Made by a program: the position numbers and the translations under genes. Positions 45,361 through 58,400 of a stretch of DNA of 64,000 bases are shown one piece after another. Numbering within the stretch: position 1 is the first letter of the stretch; each line of letters begins with the position of its first letter. Where the stretch lies: NCBI GenBank assembly GCA_051656785.1, contig JBOFJK010000002.1, positions 1 to 64,000 on the forward strand, read 5' to 3'. Origin of the DNA: UBA710 sp051656785. Lineage in GTDB: Bacteria > Bacillota_I > Bacilli_A > Mycoplasmatales > Metamycoplasmataceae. Under the pieces are notes generated by a model. It was not told the DNA's origin and searched no databases. It saw nothing but the letters and a program-made list of their open reading frames with translations.

Positions 45361-46302
45361 GTGGAATTAAAAGAAATAGAAAATATTATCATTAGTTATA
45401 AATCAATAGTTATCTTTCATCATATTAACCCTGATGGTGATTGTTTAGGATCACAATTTGGCTTAAAAGAATTAATAAAAGATAACTTTCCAGAAATTAA
45501 TGTATATGCAATTGGTGATTCAAAAAATGTATTATCATTTATGAATTTTAAACATGATGATATTCCTAGTGAAAAAATACTAAATGAGTCACTAGGAATT
45601 ATTGTGGATGCAAATTATTCTAATAGAATACAATACTCTGAGCTTATAATCAATAAAAAAATTAAGGATATTATAAGAATTGATCATCATATTGGTGGAG
45701 ATGATGTTAATCCAATTTATTCATGAGTAGATCAAAGTTTTTGCGCTTCAGCTGAACAAATAGCTGAATTATGCATAGGTTTAAAATGAAAGATTTCAAA
45801 ACTGGCTGCTTCTTATATATATTTAGGCATATATACTGATTCAGGAAGATTTTTGTTTGATAAAACATCTTCAAGAACATTTAATTTAGTATCTAAGTTA
45901 TTGAAAACAAAATTTAATGTTCAATGAATTCACAACAATCTACTAAAAAGAACTATTAATGAAATTATTTTCCAAAAGGAAGTATTAAATAATTATCAAA
46001 CAAAGGGAAATATAATTTATTATTTTCTAAGCATTGATAAGGCTAAGGAATTGAATTTAACTGAAGAAAATAGAAATAGAGTTGATTTTCTTGCAAATAT
46101 TCAACCTTATACAATATGAATTTTTTTCATTGAACAAGAAAATGGGGATATTAGAGTTAGATTAAGATCAAGTACTCATAATGTTCATAAAATTGCACAA
46201 ATGTTTGGTGGCGGAGGTCATGAAAAAGCTTCTGGAGTCATTATTAAATCTCAACAAGAAATCATTAAAATTATTGAAGTGGCAAATAAAATATCAGCAT
46301 AA
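45361..46302 (+). CDS. nrnA: DHH-family NrnA-type phosphoesterase
   Basis: 313 residues. FHHINPDGDCLGSQ supplies the first metal motif, IIRIDHHIGGDD the DHH motif (near 105), and FGGGGHEKASG (near 282) the DHHA1 signature. NrnA degrades nano-RNA and pAp. GTG at 45361 is taken as start; a TTG at 45334 is the alternative. Several TGA Trp codons. Divergent from the RNase J-like gene, so two RNA-turnover genes share this intergenic region. Confidence 0.9.
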
Positions 46303-46370
46303 ATATTATTTAATTTACTTTATTTTCTATTAACCATACCTTACATAAAAATATTTTTAAATAAGAAAAA

Positions 46371-46379
46371 TGTTATAAT
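46371..46379 (+). promoter_or_regulatory. extended -10 promoter of fba
   Basis: TGTTATAAT, same as at 7782-7790. It leaves a leader of about 34 bases that contains the AGAGGAG ribosome-binding site. Confidence 0.6.
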
Positions 46380-46419
46380 GATGATTAATTATAAAAAATC
46401 TATAAGAGGAGTAATAAAT

Positions 46420-47310
46420 ATGAGTTTATTTAAACAAACAAACAAATCATTATTAGTAAATGCTAAAGATCTTGTTGCAAGGGCTTTTAAGGAAAAATAT
46501 GCAGTTCCTCACATTAATATTAATAATTTAGAATGAACAAAAGCAATACTATTGATTGCACAAGCAGAAAATTCACCAATAATTTTAGGTACATCTGAAG
46601 GGGCAGTTAAATATATGGGTGGTTATAATACAGTTTTTGGAATGGTAAATGGTTTAATTAATGATTTAAAAATAACCATTCCTGTTGTTTTGCACTTAGA
46701 TCATGGATCAAAAGAAGGGGCAGTTAAAGCTCTTGAGGCAGGGTATACATCTATTATGTATGATGGTTCTCATGAATCATTCGATGTTAATTATGAAAAC
46801 ACAAAAGAAATAGTGGCTCTAGCTAAAAAATATGATGCTTCAGTTGAAGCTGAAATTGGTTCAATTGGTGGGGAAGAAGATGGAATCATTGGCAATGGTG
46901 AAATCGGTTCTCCTGATGAAGCAATAAAAATGGCTAAATTAGGAATTGATTTTCTAGCAGCAGGAATTGGAAATATTCATGGCCCATACCCATCAACATG
47001 AAAATCACTTAATTTTGAAGCATTACAAAATCTTTCAAATGCTTGTGGTATTGGCATGGTTCTTCATGGTGGTTCAGGAATTCCTAAAGATCAAATTCTA
47101 AAATCAATTCAAGATGGTATTGCTAAGATTAATATTAATACTGAATTGCAAATTGCAAATGCTAAAGCTATTTGAGCATATGTTGAATCTGGTGAAGCAA
47201 AAATGGGGAAAAATTTCGATCCTAGAAAACTTTATGCTCCAGGCATAAAGGCAATGGAAAATACAGTAAGAGAAAAAATACAAGAACTTGGTTCTGCAAA
47301 CAAAGCTTAA
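46420..47310 (+). CDS. fba: class II fructose-bisphosphate aldolase
   Basis: 296 residues. HLDHGSKEGAVKAL and YDGSHESFDVNYENT carry the zinc and catalytic residues of class II aldolase; EAEIGSIGGEEDG, GIGNIHGPYP and VLHGGSGIP complete the barrel. Cleaves fructose 1,6-bisphosphate to triose phosphates. AGAGGAG ribosome-binding site and an extended -10 upstream suggest strong expression. No hairpin terminator was found in the 151-base AT-rich gap that follows. Confidence 0.96.
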
Positions 47311-47461
47311 TAATTGAGAGAGAAGAATTTATAACCTATTTTTTAATATTAGTATAAATAACTATTTTATGTCATATTTGTGTTATTAAAATTTTCCAAA
47401 CATATAATCCAATATAATTTCAATATGAAGTTGATGGTGTTTTATTAGAAAAAATAAAAAA

Positions 47462-48016
47462 GTGAGTATAATACTACAAAAAGTAATTTTAATTTTAACT
47501 AAAATGTCAATCTTGAGTGTTCCTATATTTTTATTAACATCATGTGTTGATAAAAATGAATATACATATATTAATAAAATAATAGATGGTGACACTTTTG
47601 AGGATATTAATAATTTAAGATATCGTTTATTAGGTGTAGATACACCAGAAAGTTTTGATTCATCTAATAATTTCAAGCCAACAGTAGGTATTCAAAAATT
47701 CTATGCTACAAAGGCTACAAATTTAAGTTCTCAAATAATTAAGAATAAAACAGTAATTATCAAAAATTGAAAACTTGATACATATAAAAGAATGGTCACT
47801 AAAATTAGTTATGGAACTATAGAACTATCTAATCTATTATTAAAAAGTGGTTTAGCAAGAGTTAAATATATCTCTAAAATTGAAGGTGATTTCTTTTATT
47901 ATCCTAATATAAATTATTATGATCAATTAATAGAATCGGAAAATTATGCAAAATTAAATAAAATTGGTTTTTGAAATCTTTCTGAATATGAGCAAAAAAT
48001 TATTTTTCCCAAATAG
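47462..48016 (+). CDS. lipoprotein thermonuclease (SNase family)
   Basis: 184 residues. GTG start; an N-terminal hydrophobic segment ends in IFLLTSC, a lipobox, so the mature protein is a surface lipoprotein. The nuclease domain has IIDGDTFED, YRLLGVDTPES and DTYKRMV, which place Asp, Arg, Glu and Arg of the staphylococcal nuclease active site, then SGLARVKY and NKIGFWN. Secreted or anchored nucleases feed nucleotide uptake in mycoplasmas. ATG 47504 is an alternative start that would shorten the signal. Confidence 0.88.
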
Positions 48017-48089
48017 GTAATTTATATTTTTGATATTCATTTTTTGATATATAATATTAAAAATACAAAAACTGCAAAAGGATTAAATT

Positions 48090-48305
48090 ATGAAAAAAGA
48101 CATACATCCAAAATCAGAATTATTGACAATTAAGTGTTCAACTTGTAATACTGCTCACCAATTACTAACAACTTCAAAGGATGTTACAATTGATGTTTGT
48201 TCTGGTTGTCATGCATTCTATACTGGCAATAATTCGGTTGCTAGAGCTGCAGGTAGAGTTGAAAGATTCAACCGGCGTGTTGCTACTGGTTCTACTAAAA
48301 AATAA
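48090..48305 (+). CDS. rpmE: 50S ribosomal protein L31
   Basis: 71 residues. MKKDIHPKSE and TIDVCSGCHAFYTGNN are L31 hallmarks; CSTC and CSGC make a four-Cys zinc site, so this is the zinc (C+) type. Convergent with the phosphohexomutase gene six bases away. Confidence 0.96.
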   Translation: MKKDIHPKSELLTIKCSTCNTAHQLLTTSKDVTIDVCSGCHAFYTGNNSVARAAGRVERFNRRVATGSTKK

Positions 48306-48311
48306 TAAATT

Positions 48312-49838
48312 TTATGAGAAATATAATTTTGAAAGTAATTTAAAATATTTATTGTATTGATTAATTGATTTTTCCTTGTCTTTATTAATGAAGAATAAAT
48401 ATATTTTTATTTTAGCTTCTGTCCCAGATGGTCTTAAGGATATTCATGAACCATCTAAAAATTCATATACAAGCATATCATTGGGTTCAATTAAACCAAT
48501 ACCTTTATTATAATCAAGAAATTTAGCACCTTCAATTTTTAAATTTGTGAATAATTTTTTGATTTCTAGAAGATGATTATTAGATAAAAGATTTAGAGAA
48601 ATTACACTGCTTTCAACGAATCCATATTCATTATAAACATTATCTAATACTTGTATTAAATCGAAACCTTTGTCTTTATAGTAACTTGCAATTTTAGTTA
48701 GAATAATTACAGATTGAATTGCATCTTTATCTCTAGCAACACTATCATCAATAAGTGATCCGTAACTTTCTTCAAAAGCAAAAAGAAATTTCTGTTCTGG
48801 ATTTTTTTGAAAAATTTCATCAACCAAACTTCCAATTCATTTAAAACCTGTTTCAGTTACATAAACTTTTAATCCATTTTTTTCAGCTATTTTTCTAGGT
48901 AAAGATGATGAAACAAATGAATATATTAAATAATATTTATTAAGATTCTCTTTTGGTATTTGATTAATTAAATAATTAAATATTAAAATAGCTGTTTCAT
49001 TTCCTGTGATTATTTTATATTCGTTATTGTGTTTTATTGCAGCACCAACTCTATCAGAATCTGGATCAGTAACTAAAACAATGTCACAATCATTATCTTT
49101 TGCAACTTTAAGTACATGATTAAAAGATGCTTCAACTTCAGGATTAGGATTTTCAGAATAAGTAAATTCTGAATCTTCTATCATTTCTCTTTCTTCATAA
49201 AATGCTTTAATATTTAATTTTTTAAACAAGGTTTTAACTGGAGTCGCTCCCGTTCCGTGTTGTGGTGTATAGGCAACTTTTATATTTGTTAATGTAGAAA
49301 TATCTCCGCCTATTTTTAATATTTTTTCCAAATAAGAATCCATTAGAGATTTTGGAATACAATTAATGAATTTATTAAAATTAAAATTAATATTAGTATT
49401 TAAGTAAAAATCATAAGGTTCAAAATAAGATTCTAATTTATAAATTTCTTTTGGCAATAATTGACACCCATGAGAGTTATATAATTTTATTCCATTATAT
49501 TCTTTTGGATTGTGACTTGCAGTTATATTTATTGCGCCTACAGCACCCAACATTCTAGTTGCATATGAAATAAAAGGGGTTGGAGCAATATTTTCATTAT
49601 AATGAACATTAATTTCATAATTTGATAAAATAAATGCTGCAGTTTCTGAAAAATTTTTACTTTCTCTTCTATTATCACGACCAATAACAACACCTTGAGT
49701 TTTAGCATCAGGGAAATTTTCAATTAAATATTTAGCAAAACCTTCAATAATTCTAATTACATGAGTAGAATTTAAATTGTTCTCACCTTTGCCAAGAACT
49801 CCTCGAATACCAGCTGTTCCAAATTCTAATTTTTTCAT
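48312..49838 (-). CDS. phosphoglucomutase/phosphomannomutase
   Basis: 508 residues of the alpha-D-phosphohexomutase family. FGTAGIRG at the N-terminus, the phosphoserine loop TASHNPKEYNGIKLY, metal loop DPDSDRVG, sugar loop FEESYGS and phosphate-binding LRPSGTEAK occur in order. Interconverts hexose 1- and 6-phosphates; the neighbouring galE suggests supply of UDP-sugars. Two TGA Trp codons in the last third split a standard-code reading. Start 49838 (ATG). Confidence 0.93.
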
Positions 49839-49972
49839 TTTAAAACCTACTTTAAATATATATTGTAATTAATAATTATATATAATTGAATAATTTTATT
49901 AAGATATAATTATTTAATTATATAGTTCAAGTAAAAATAATACATGCAGCATAATTTAAAAAAGGAAGATAA

Positions 49973-50941
49973 ATGAAAATATTAGTAACAGGTGGTGCAG
50001 GATATATTGGGTCACATGCTGTTTATGCATTATTAGAAAAAGGATATGAAGTTATAATTATCGATAACTTATCAAAAGGTTTTAAATCAAATATTCATAA
50101 AGATGCTGTTTTTTATGAAGCAGATATTAGAGATGAAATTGCAATTAAGAAAATTTTTAACATTGAAAAGGATATTGTTGGAATCATGCATTTTGCAGGA
50201 TTGATTGTTGTTTCTGAAAGTGTAATTGAACCGTTAAAATACTTTGATAATAACACTCACAGTGTTGAAATTCTTTTAAAAATTTCTACTGAGTTCAATA
50301 TAAAGCATTTTATATTTTCTTCAACAGCAGCTGTGTATGGCGAGCCTAAGAATGTCCCCATATTGGAAACTGATGTTAAGGAACCAATTAATCCATATGG
50401 TGAGTCAAAATTAGCTGCTGAAGCAATAATTAGAGGTTGAGCTCAGGCTGAAAATTCTCATTATATAATATTTAGATATTTTAATGTTGCTGGAGCTAAT
50501 AAGAGTGGTGAGATTGGAGTTAAAGGGGTTAGTTTAACTCATTTATTACCTTCTATAATTCAATGTATAATTGATAAAAAAGAGTTTAATGTGTTTGGTG
50601 CTAATTATGATACTAAGGATGGTTCTTGCATTAGAGACTTTGTCCATGTTGTAGATTTAGTTGAAGCTCATATCCTAGGATTAGAATGATCAATAAAGAA
50701 TAAAAAGTCAAATATTTTTAATTTAGGTTCTGGTGATGGTTATTCAGTTTTAGAAGTTCTAAATAAAGCTTCTGATTTTTTAGGAATTGAAATAAAAAGT
50801 AAAATAGCAAAACCTCGAAAGGGAGATCCTGCTAAGTTATATGCAAATACTGAGAAAGTGAAGAAAGTATTGAATTGAAAACCTAAATATTCATTAGAAG
50901 ATATTGTTAAAACAGAATATCAATTTAGAAATAAGAAATAA
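49973..50941 (+). CDS. galE: UDP-glucose 4-epimerase
   Basis: 322 residues of an extended short-chain dehydrogenase. TGGAGYIGSH is the NAD loop at residues 6-15; FSSTAAVYG and NPYGESK give Ser and the YxxxK pair; FRYFNVAGA and RDFVHVVDL follow as in GalE. Interconverts UDP-glucose and UDP-galactose, possibly for galactolipids or surface glycan. AAGGAAG ribosome-binding site. Divergent from the phosphohexomutase and convergent with rnjA. Confidence 0.93.
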
Positions 50942-50946
50942 TTTCA

Positions 50947-52665
50947 CTAGTTTGCAATTATTTCTTCATCATGTTCTTGTGGAGTAATTAACTTTAAATC
51001 ATCTATATAAAAAACAGTTGAAGTGATGATCGGTTTTCTTCTTTTAACTTTATAGAAGTAAGGTTGAAGTCTTTCTTGAATTAATTTCTTAAGTTGTTGT
51101 GTTGTTCACTTTTCATGATTTTTTATTTTATACAAGATGGCTCCATGAACAAGTCTTTTGGATTCTGTGATAATAGGAAGTGAAGTTTTAACATAAAGAG
51201 TACCTCGTGAAATAATTTTAGTTCTTCCAATAATTTCATTTCTAGCTCTATTTATTGTAACAACAACATGGATGAAACCACTCTTACCAAGTAATTCTCT
51301 TTCATTAATAATTTTAGATGTTTTTTCTGATGCAATGTCTCCATCAATATAGATTGGTGATGCATCTATTTTTTCATTAGAAAGTGTTAATTTTCTATTA
51401 AGTAATTCATAAACTTCACCTTGAGCTGCTATAAAAACATTTTCAGGTTTAACGCCATTTTCAATGGCTGTTTGACCATGAACAACTGACATTCTATATT
51501 CCCCATGATATGGAACAAAATAATCTGGTTTTGTTATTTGGAATATTTTGTCATGCTCTTCTCTATAAGCATGACCAGAAGTATGAAGATAACCATCAAT
51601 TCTATTTTCCTTAATATCTGCACCTAACTTATATAAACTATTAATTAGTAATTCAATTTTCATTCTATTCCCAGGAATAGGTGATGATGAAAATATTATT
51701 AAATCACCATTTCTAATATGAACTTGTGGATGTTTACCAATTGACATCTTAGCTAAAGCTGCCAATTGTTCCCCTTGTGACCCTGTTGTTAAAATTACAA
51801 TTTCATTTTCATCATATTTTGAAATATTTTTTTTATCAATAAAAACTGATGGGTCAACATTAATATAACCGATTTCTCTACCAATATTAACACCATTAAC
51901 CATTGAACGGCCAAATGAAACTACTTTCTTACCTAATTCTGCAGCAATTTCAATAATTGCACTAATTCTGGTTAAATTAGATGCAAAAGCAGTAATAATT
52001 ATTTTTTTCTCTGCTTTTTCCATGTAATTTCTAATATCTTTTAGAATATCTTTTTCAGAAGGTGAGTGAAATGGCCTCATTGCATTTGTTGAATCGGAAA
52101 ACAAGACTGTTAGATTTTCTTTACCAATTTCTTCTAATTTAGTAAAATCAGTAAAATTACCTATTGGAGTATAATCAAATCTAAAATCTCCTGTAAACAT
52201 TAAAGATCCATTAGGTGTTGAAACTCTAATACCAAAAGCATCAGGAATCGAGTGTTGAGCAGTTCAAAAATCAACTACAACATCATCAAATGAAAATTTT
52301 TCATCTACTTTAATTTCAATAAATTTAACATTTGTTACCAATTTTCTCTCGCTAATTTTTGCTTCTAAATATTTAATAGCAATTTGGGGGGCATAAATAA
52401 ATTCCAAGTTTACTTGTTGTAATAAATAAGGAATTCCACCCATGTGATCCTCATGACCATGCGTTAAAAATAAACCTTTTATTTTATTTTCTCTATCCTT
52501 CAAATATTTATAGTTAGGAATTATTCCTTTTATTCCAGTTGTAGAACCATTTCCAAATTTAATTCCTGAATCTATAATAAATATTTTGTCATTATGTTCT
52601 ACTACAAGAGTTGATTTACCAATCTCTTGCATTCCACCTAAACCAAAAAATTTTGTTGGTTGCAT
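50947..52665 (-). CDS. rnjA: ribonuclease J
   Basis: 572 residues. 5'-3' exo- and endoribonuclease. The metal motif THGHEDH is intact at residues 68-74; TGDFRFD, DSTNAMRP, HTSGHAYREE and PYHGEYR supply the remaining ligands and the beta-CASP site. This is the active member of the pair with the degenerate 43581-45236 protein, whose blocks align at the same residue numbers. Reading to the TAG at 50947 needs TGA as Trp at two sites. Confidence 0.95.
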
Positions 52666-52802
52666 ATTTTCTCCTAAATTTTAAATTTAATTGTTTTGAA
52701 TTTAAAGTTCTTAATTAATAAGTTAAACCAATTATATTATAATTTTAAAAAAATAAGTGTTAATTTAAATAAGCATTATTAATGATTTAATCTTTTATAA
52801 AA

Positions 52803-53354
52803 TTACAAAATTTTCAAATCTTCATCTTTGGCTCATGGATTTTTATGATCTATATGATCAATAAATAACTTACCATCTAAATGATCCAATTCATGCTGAA
52901 ATACTATGGCTAAAAATTGTTTACAATCGAATCTTTTTATTTTCTTTTCATTATAAGAATATCCTTCCAATACTATTCTTTCAGATCTTTTGATGAACCC
53001 TTCTTGATTGGAATCAGATTCTTTAACACTCAAACAACCTTCACCTTGTCTAAGTGCAACCATACCTTCACTCTTAGCCAATACCTTTGGATTAATAATC
53101 ACATCACTAAAAATAAGATTATCTTCATTATCTAAAATATGAACGAAAAACATATTTTTAGCAATTCCATATTGAATTGCAGCCACTCCTACAGCAGGTC
53201 TAAACTCTGAACCTTCTTTAATACTATCAGTAACATGGTAAATCATTTGTTGTGCTAGTAAATCATCTTCTTTACTTAAAGGAAGAGGGACATCAACTGA
53301 TTTTTTCCTTAAAATTTTGCTTGGTAATTGAACTATCTTTACATCAAATTTCAT
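52803..53354 (-). CDS. def: peptide deformylase
   Basis: 183 residues. GVAAIQ near 56-61, EGCLSV with Cys107, and HELDH at 154-158 form the three deformylase motifs that bind the metal. Removes the formyl group from nascent peptides. Ends in WAKDEDLKIL after a TGA Trp. Divergent from serS. Confidence 0.95.
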
Positions 53355-53397
53355 GGTTTAAATTATAAATAAAATAAAGATTTTTTTATTAAAAATA

Positions 53398-53403
53398 TAT
53401 AAT
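53398..53403 (+). promoter_or_regulatory. -10 element of serS, leaderless message likely
   Basis: TATAAT ends seven bases before ATG 53411, so transcription would start at or next to the start codon. No ribosome-binding site could fit. Confidence 0.5.
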
Positions 53404-53410
53404 TATAACT

Positions 53411-54664
53411 ATGATTGATGTTAAATTCCTTAAAAACAATATAGATGAAGTTATTGAATCTTTGAAGACAAGAAATTTCGATGCAAAAATTCTTGATAAT
53501 ATTTCTGAAAATATTTTTAAAAGAAATGGTTATATTTTTTCTCTATCTCAACTACAAGCTGAAAGAAATACAATATCAAAAGAAATAGGTATAACTAAGG
53601 ATAAAGCTCCTTTATTAGAAAAAGCTAAAGATTTAAAAAATGAAATTGTTGGGTTAGAAAAAATTATTGAGAGTCTCCAAAATGAATTGGACCTAATACT
53701 ACCAAATATTCCTAACCTACCAATGGATTCAGTTCCAATTGGTAGTAGTGAAAATGATAATGTTGTTGTTAGTGAATTTCCTACACTTGGAAGAGGGCTT
53801 GTTAAACCTATGAAACCACATTATATTATTGGTGTGGAAAAAGAAATAATTGATTTCAAAAGAGCTGTAAAAATGTCAGGTACTAGATTTGTAATATTTG
53901 GAAATGTAGGAGCTAAATTAGTAAGGGCTCTTGCTAATTTTATGTTAGATACACATACAAAAAATGGTTATTTAGAAATGAGCGTTCCTTTAATGGTTAA
54001 TTCAAATACTATGTATGGAACAGGTCAATTACCTAAATTTAAGGATGATTTATTTAAAGTTGAAGATAATGATTTATGAATGATTTCAACAGCAGAAATT
54101 CCATTGACTAATTTATATAATAATGAAATTATCGATCTTAAAAAACCTAAATTATTTTGTTCATTAACTCCTTGTTTTAGATCTGAGGCAGGTTCAGCAG
54201 GGAAAGATACAAAGGGAATAATTAGGTCTCATCAATTTAATAAAGTTGAGATGGTTAAGATTACAAATCATGAAGATGCTATTATTGAATTCGAGAATAT
54301 GATTAAGGATGCCGAGGATTTATTGGTTGCTTTAGAAATACCATATAGAAAATTATTGTTATGTACTGGGGATTTAGGATTTAGTTCTAAAATAACATAT
54401 GACCTTGAATTATGATTGCCCTCTGAGCAAAGATATAGAGAAGTATCATCAATTTCTTATTTTGGTGATTTCCAAGCAAGAAGAGCGATGATAAGATATA
54501 AAGATGAAAATTCAAAAATAAAATATGCCCATACAATTAATGGGTCAGGACTTGCAATAGATAGAGTTATTGCAGCAATTCTAGAACAATATCAAAATAA
54601 AGATGGAACGATAAATATTCCCAAGGTTCTAATTCCATATATGAATGGTTTAGAAAAAATATAG
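53411..54664 (+). CDS. serS: seryl-tRNA synthetase
   Basis: 417 residues. An N-terminal coiled-coil arm (about 30-100) for tRNA-Ser, then class II motif 2 FRSEAGSAGKDTKGIIRSHQF and motif 3 NGSGLAIDRVIAAILEQYQ; canonical enzymes read LAVGR at that point. PSEQRYREVSSISYFGDFQARR binds substrate. Two TGA Trp codons split a standard-code reading. Likely leaderless (see promoter). Followed after 16 bases by the coaX-like gene. Confidence 0.96.
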
Positions 54665-54680
54665 AGGATGATAATTAATT

Positions 54681-55400
54681 TTGAAAAAGAAAAGTAATCT
54701 TTATATTTCTATTGGTAATACTAGAACTACATTTGCCATTTTTGACAAATCTATCAATAATGTTAAAAAGGTTAAGGAATATACAAAAGATATATTAATC
54801 AATATTATCAATATATTGGATGAATTAAATATTGAACCACAAAAACTATTTGTGTGTTCAGTTGTTGAAAAATATAACAACAAAATAGTGAAGTTGTTTA
54901 AAAATAGTGAAGTTGTTTTTTTAAACTATTTGAGTCAAAATATTGTTAATTTAGATTTATTAGATAATCAACATGAAATAGGGAATGATATGATAGCATC
55001 AGCAATTTATGCTCAATCAATTGGAGAAAACATAATTATTGTTTCGTTGGGTACAGCAACAACTATTTCTGCAGTCAGCAAAAAATCAATAATTGGTTGT
55101 ATCATATTACCAGGATTAAAGATATTATATGATGCATTAATAAAAAAAACAATGATACCTGATACAGAATTGCAATCAACCAAAAAGAAAATTGGAAAAA
55201 ATACAAAGGATGCACTTAGCATTGGAATAATTGAAGGACATAAAATAGCAATCATTGAACTATCTAATAGGATTGGAATGTCATCAGATACAATTTATTT
55301 ATATTCAGGTGGAAATGCTAACTATATTAAATTAAATGGTTGAAAATATATTGAGGATATAGATATCCTTGGATTATATTTATTCTCTATCGATGAGTAA
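54681..55400 (+). CDS. coaX: type III pantothenate kinase-like protein (coaX-like)
   Basis: 239 residues of the CoaX/Bvg accessory factor fold. The three nucleotide/pantothenate motifs can be located but are altered: YISIGNT has Ser10 for the Asp of DxGNT; GNDM at 101-104 replaces GADR; VSLGTATT has Ser122 for the Asp of DfGTATT. Active CoaX needs these Asp residues, so this protein may be inactive or work differently. TTG start 54681, GAGG 11 bases upstream. 3' end overlaps the convergent helicase gene by 21 bases. Confidence 0.75.
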
Positions 55401-58400
55401 TTGTTTATTTGGAAACTGCCTTTTATTCACAATTGCATTTATTGTATGAATAATCTTACTTTTATTGATAACTCAATTCATTTCATTAATTTTAATAACA
55501 GGATATTTTTTTAATAGTAAGAAGTTTTTAAGATCACGATCAACAATGTAATCTTCATATGAATTAAAATATGAAAAGTTATCAATTAAAAATCCTTGAA
55601 TGAAATTTCTAGTAGTTTTATCAATTATTGCAAGATCTATTTGAATTGTTCCAATTGAAAAGTTCTTAATTATTTCTACTCCCAATGAATTATCTAATCC
55701 ATTAATTATTCCAGTATAAAAAGAGTGTAAGAGAAATTGTTTTTCTAATTCAATTTGAGTGGGTTTTATGTTATTTTTAATTTTCTTATTAATATAGTTC
55801 TTTTTCTTTTCCTCTGGAAAGTCTAAGAATTTTAGTCATTCTTTAAAAACATTAATATCTTCACTGCCACTAGAATTATTAATATCTTCTGCTTTTATTG
55901 ATTTTATAATTATCATTTTTGACTTTGCTCTTGAGATTGCTACATTAAGGGCATTTTTACCACCAGGCTTTGCAACATATGATGAGTGTAATTTAGTATG
56001 TTTATCATAGACAATTGTCATAATAACTAGATCAGCTTCATCGCCCTGAATATTTTCAATATTTCTAATTAATAATTGATTAGTATTAATGGCTTTTTCA
56101 ATATCTTGATATTCAGTGAAAATAAGTTTTTCAATTTGTGCTTGTTGAGAACCATTAAAACATAATAAAATTATTTTCTTATATTTATTTAAATTTTTTT
56201 GAACTTGAGATATTGCAATGTCAATTTCAACTTTATTTATTGATTCATCTCACACACCTTCTGAATTAATTACATCAATTGGTGTTTCTTTTACATTTGA
56301 ATTAATATCAACAACATCTAATTCACCTTTATAAAATATTTCAGAGTTGAATGTCATTAATGATGCATAGTTAGAACGATAGTTTTTATCTAAAAGAATA
56401 CTATAAACACCTTTTGCAATTGCGAAATCAAGCAATGATTCTATATTGCCAAAAATATTTTCTCCTTCAACTTTAGAAGCAAATCATCTTGTTGGTTGCA
56501 TTTGTTGATCATCACCAGCAAGAATTTTAATTTTGGCTAAATATAAAATAGGAAGTCCTTTTTCTAAAAATATTTGTGATGATTCATCAAGTATTGCATA
56601 ATCAAACTCATTACGAGATCAAGAACTTAATTCCGTTTCTGGTGTACTTATTATTATTGGGAATAAGATTTTAATAATATCAGCATGTTTTTTGATAAAT
56701 TGATTAGGTTCAAGATTGGAAGTTCTAACATCTAAGGCGAATGAACTATATTTTTTCTTAGCATCTTTATCAAAGTTTTTGATCTTTTGAAAAATCATTT
56801 TTCCAACAATATCTTTCAATTTAGCAGAATCATTTATTCTATCTTCATATTTATCTAAATTAAATTGATATAACTTGTTAATATCCTTAAGAAGTTCAAG
56901 ATCAATTGAATCTTGATTTTTAACAAAGTTATCTAGGTTAATATTCTTATCCAAGAAGTTAATTTTTATGATTTTTGTAGCTAATTTAACTTCAGGTGTT
57001 GAATGAACAAATAAACTTGTTTTTAAATTGTTTTTATTCATTAAAAACTTAGTAATGTTAGTGCTTTCTTTTAAATTTATGAAATCATATGTTAAATTAG
57101 CAGGAAGTTTTTTTATATCTTCAAATATATTAATATCAAATTCATTTTGAGAAAGATATCAAGAAAATAAACTCATGTTTTTATTACCCACTGGTGATGA
57201 TTTAATTTTATTAATTAATTTCATAAATTTTTTCTCATAATCAGAAATAATCTTTACTGATTTTTGAGCTATTGTACTTTTAAAGTTCTCCAAAAAATCA
57301 AGATAAGTTTTTATTGGAGAATAAAACGATTTTTTATTCATTTCTTTATCATTAAGAATAAATAAACAAAAGATACCGAGTTCATCCATTCTCTTTCTCA
57401 AAACTTCAAGAGCAGCTTTCTTTTGGGAAGCAACAATCGCCGTTTTATCATATACTAAAATGTTTGTAATAATGTTTGAGATTGTTTGAGATTTACCTGT
57501 CCCAGGAGGTCCTCAAATTATTGTGTTTTGATTTAATGCAGAAACAACTGCCTTATCTTGTGAAAAATTTGAATGTTGAGTTTTATAAAAACCAAAGTTT
57601 TTCTTAAATATTGTTTTTTTAATTGTATCTTTATAAATATTTTTATCAAATTCAACATCTAATATTTCATCTATAATACCTTCTTCAATTATTTTTACCA
57701 TAACCTTTCTTAAGTAGCCGCCTGTTGGTTCAAAAAAACCTAGTGTTATTCCAGGTCAAAATTTTATTTTAGAATTTTCAATTTCCTCACTCTTAAAATT
57801 AGGTGCATAACCTGAAAGTGTGGATGGCATTATAAAATTTTGTGATCATGATTTTTCTATATTATTATATAAATCCTTTATTGACATTTTTGAATAATCG
57901 AAATCAATATCAAGGAGAAAACCATTTGACTCTAAAAAATAAGCAAGTTTGTCATTAATTTTAATATTTCCAATAGATACTATTGAAATATTAGAATTTT
58001 TTATTTTGATGTTTATTTCTTTAAAAAATAATGGAGCTTGAATTGCTTTATTATCAATTTTAATTGTAATATAAATAAAACCTAAATGTAGAGGTCAAAG
58101 ATTGCTTTGTTCATTAATTGTTTGTGCTTTATTTAAAAGTATTTTTCAATTAAAAGATGCTTTTTGTTTATTAACTTCAGATAATTTAATAATTTCTTTT
58201 TTAATTACTTCAATTTTCTTATCATCAATATTTTTAGCAGATAACATTTTTTGAACAGATTCTGGAATAGGTTCATTAAAAGATTTATAAAGATCTTCAA
58301 TTTCTGATGTAGTAGTTACTTCTTTAATTTTATTTATAAATGATGTAATATCACTTGCCTTCAAAGAAAGCAAGAAGTATTCATTTATGATAATTTTGTC

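Noticed and set aside
47311..47461. Possible small RNA or terminator between fba and the nuclease gene
   Set aside because: Only AT-rich sequence with no stable hairpin or promoter beyond background.
47386..47676. A 96-residue minus-strand frame over the start of the nuclease gene
   Set aside because: It lies antisense to the SNase lipoprotein, which has clear active-site motifs and a lipobox.
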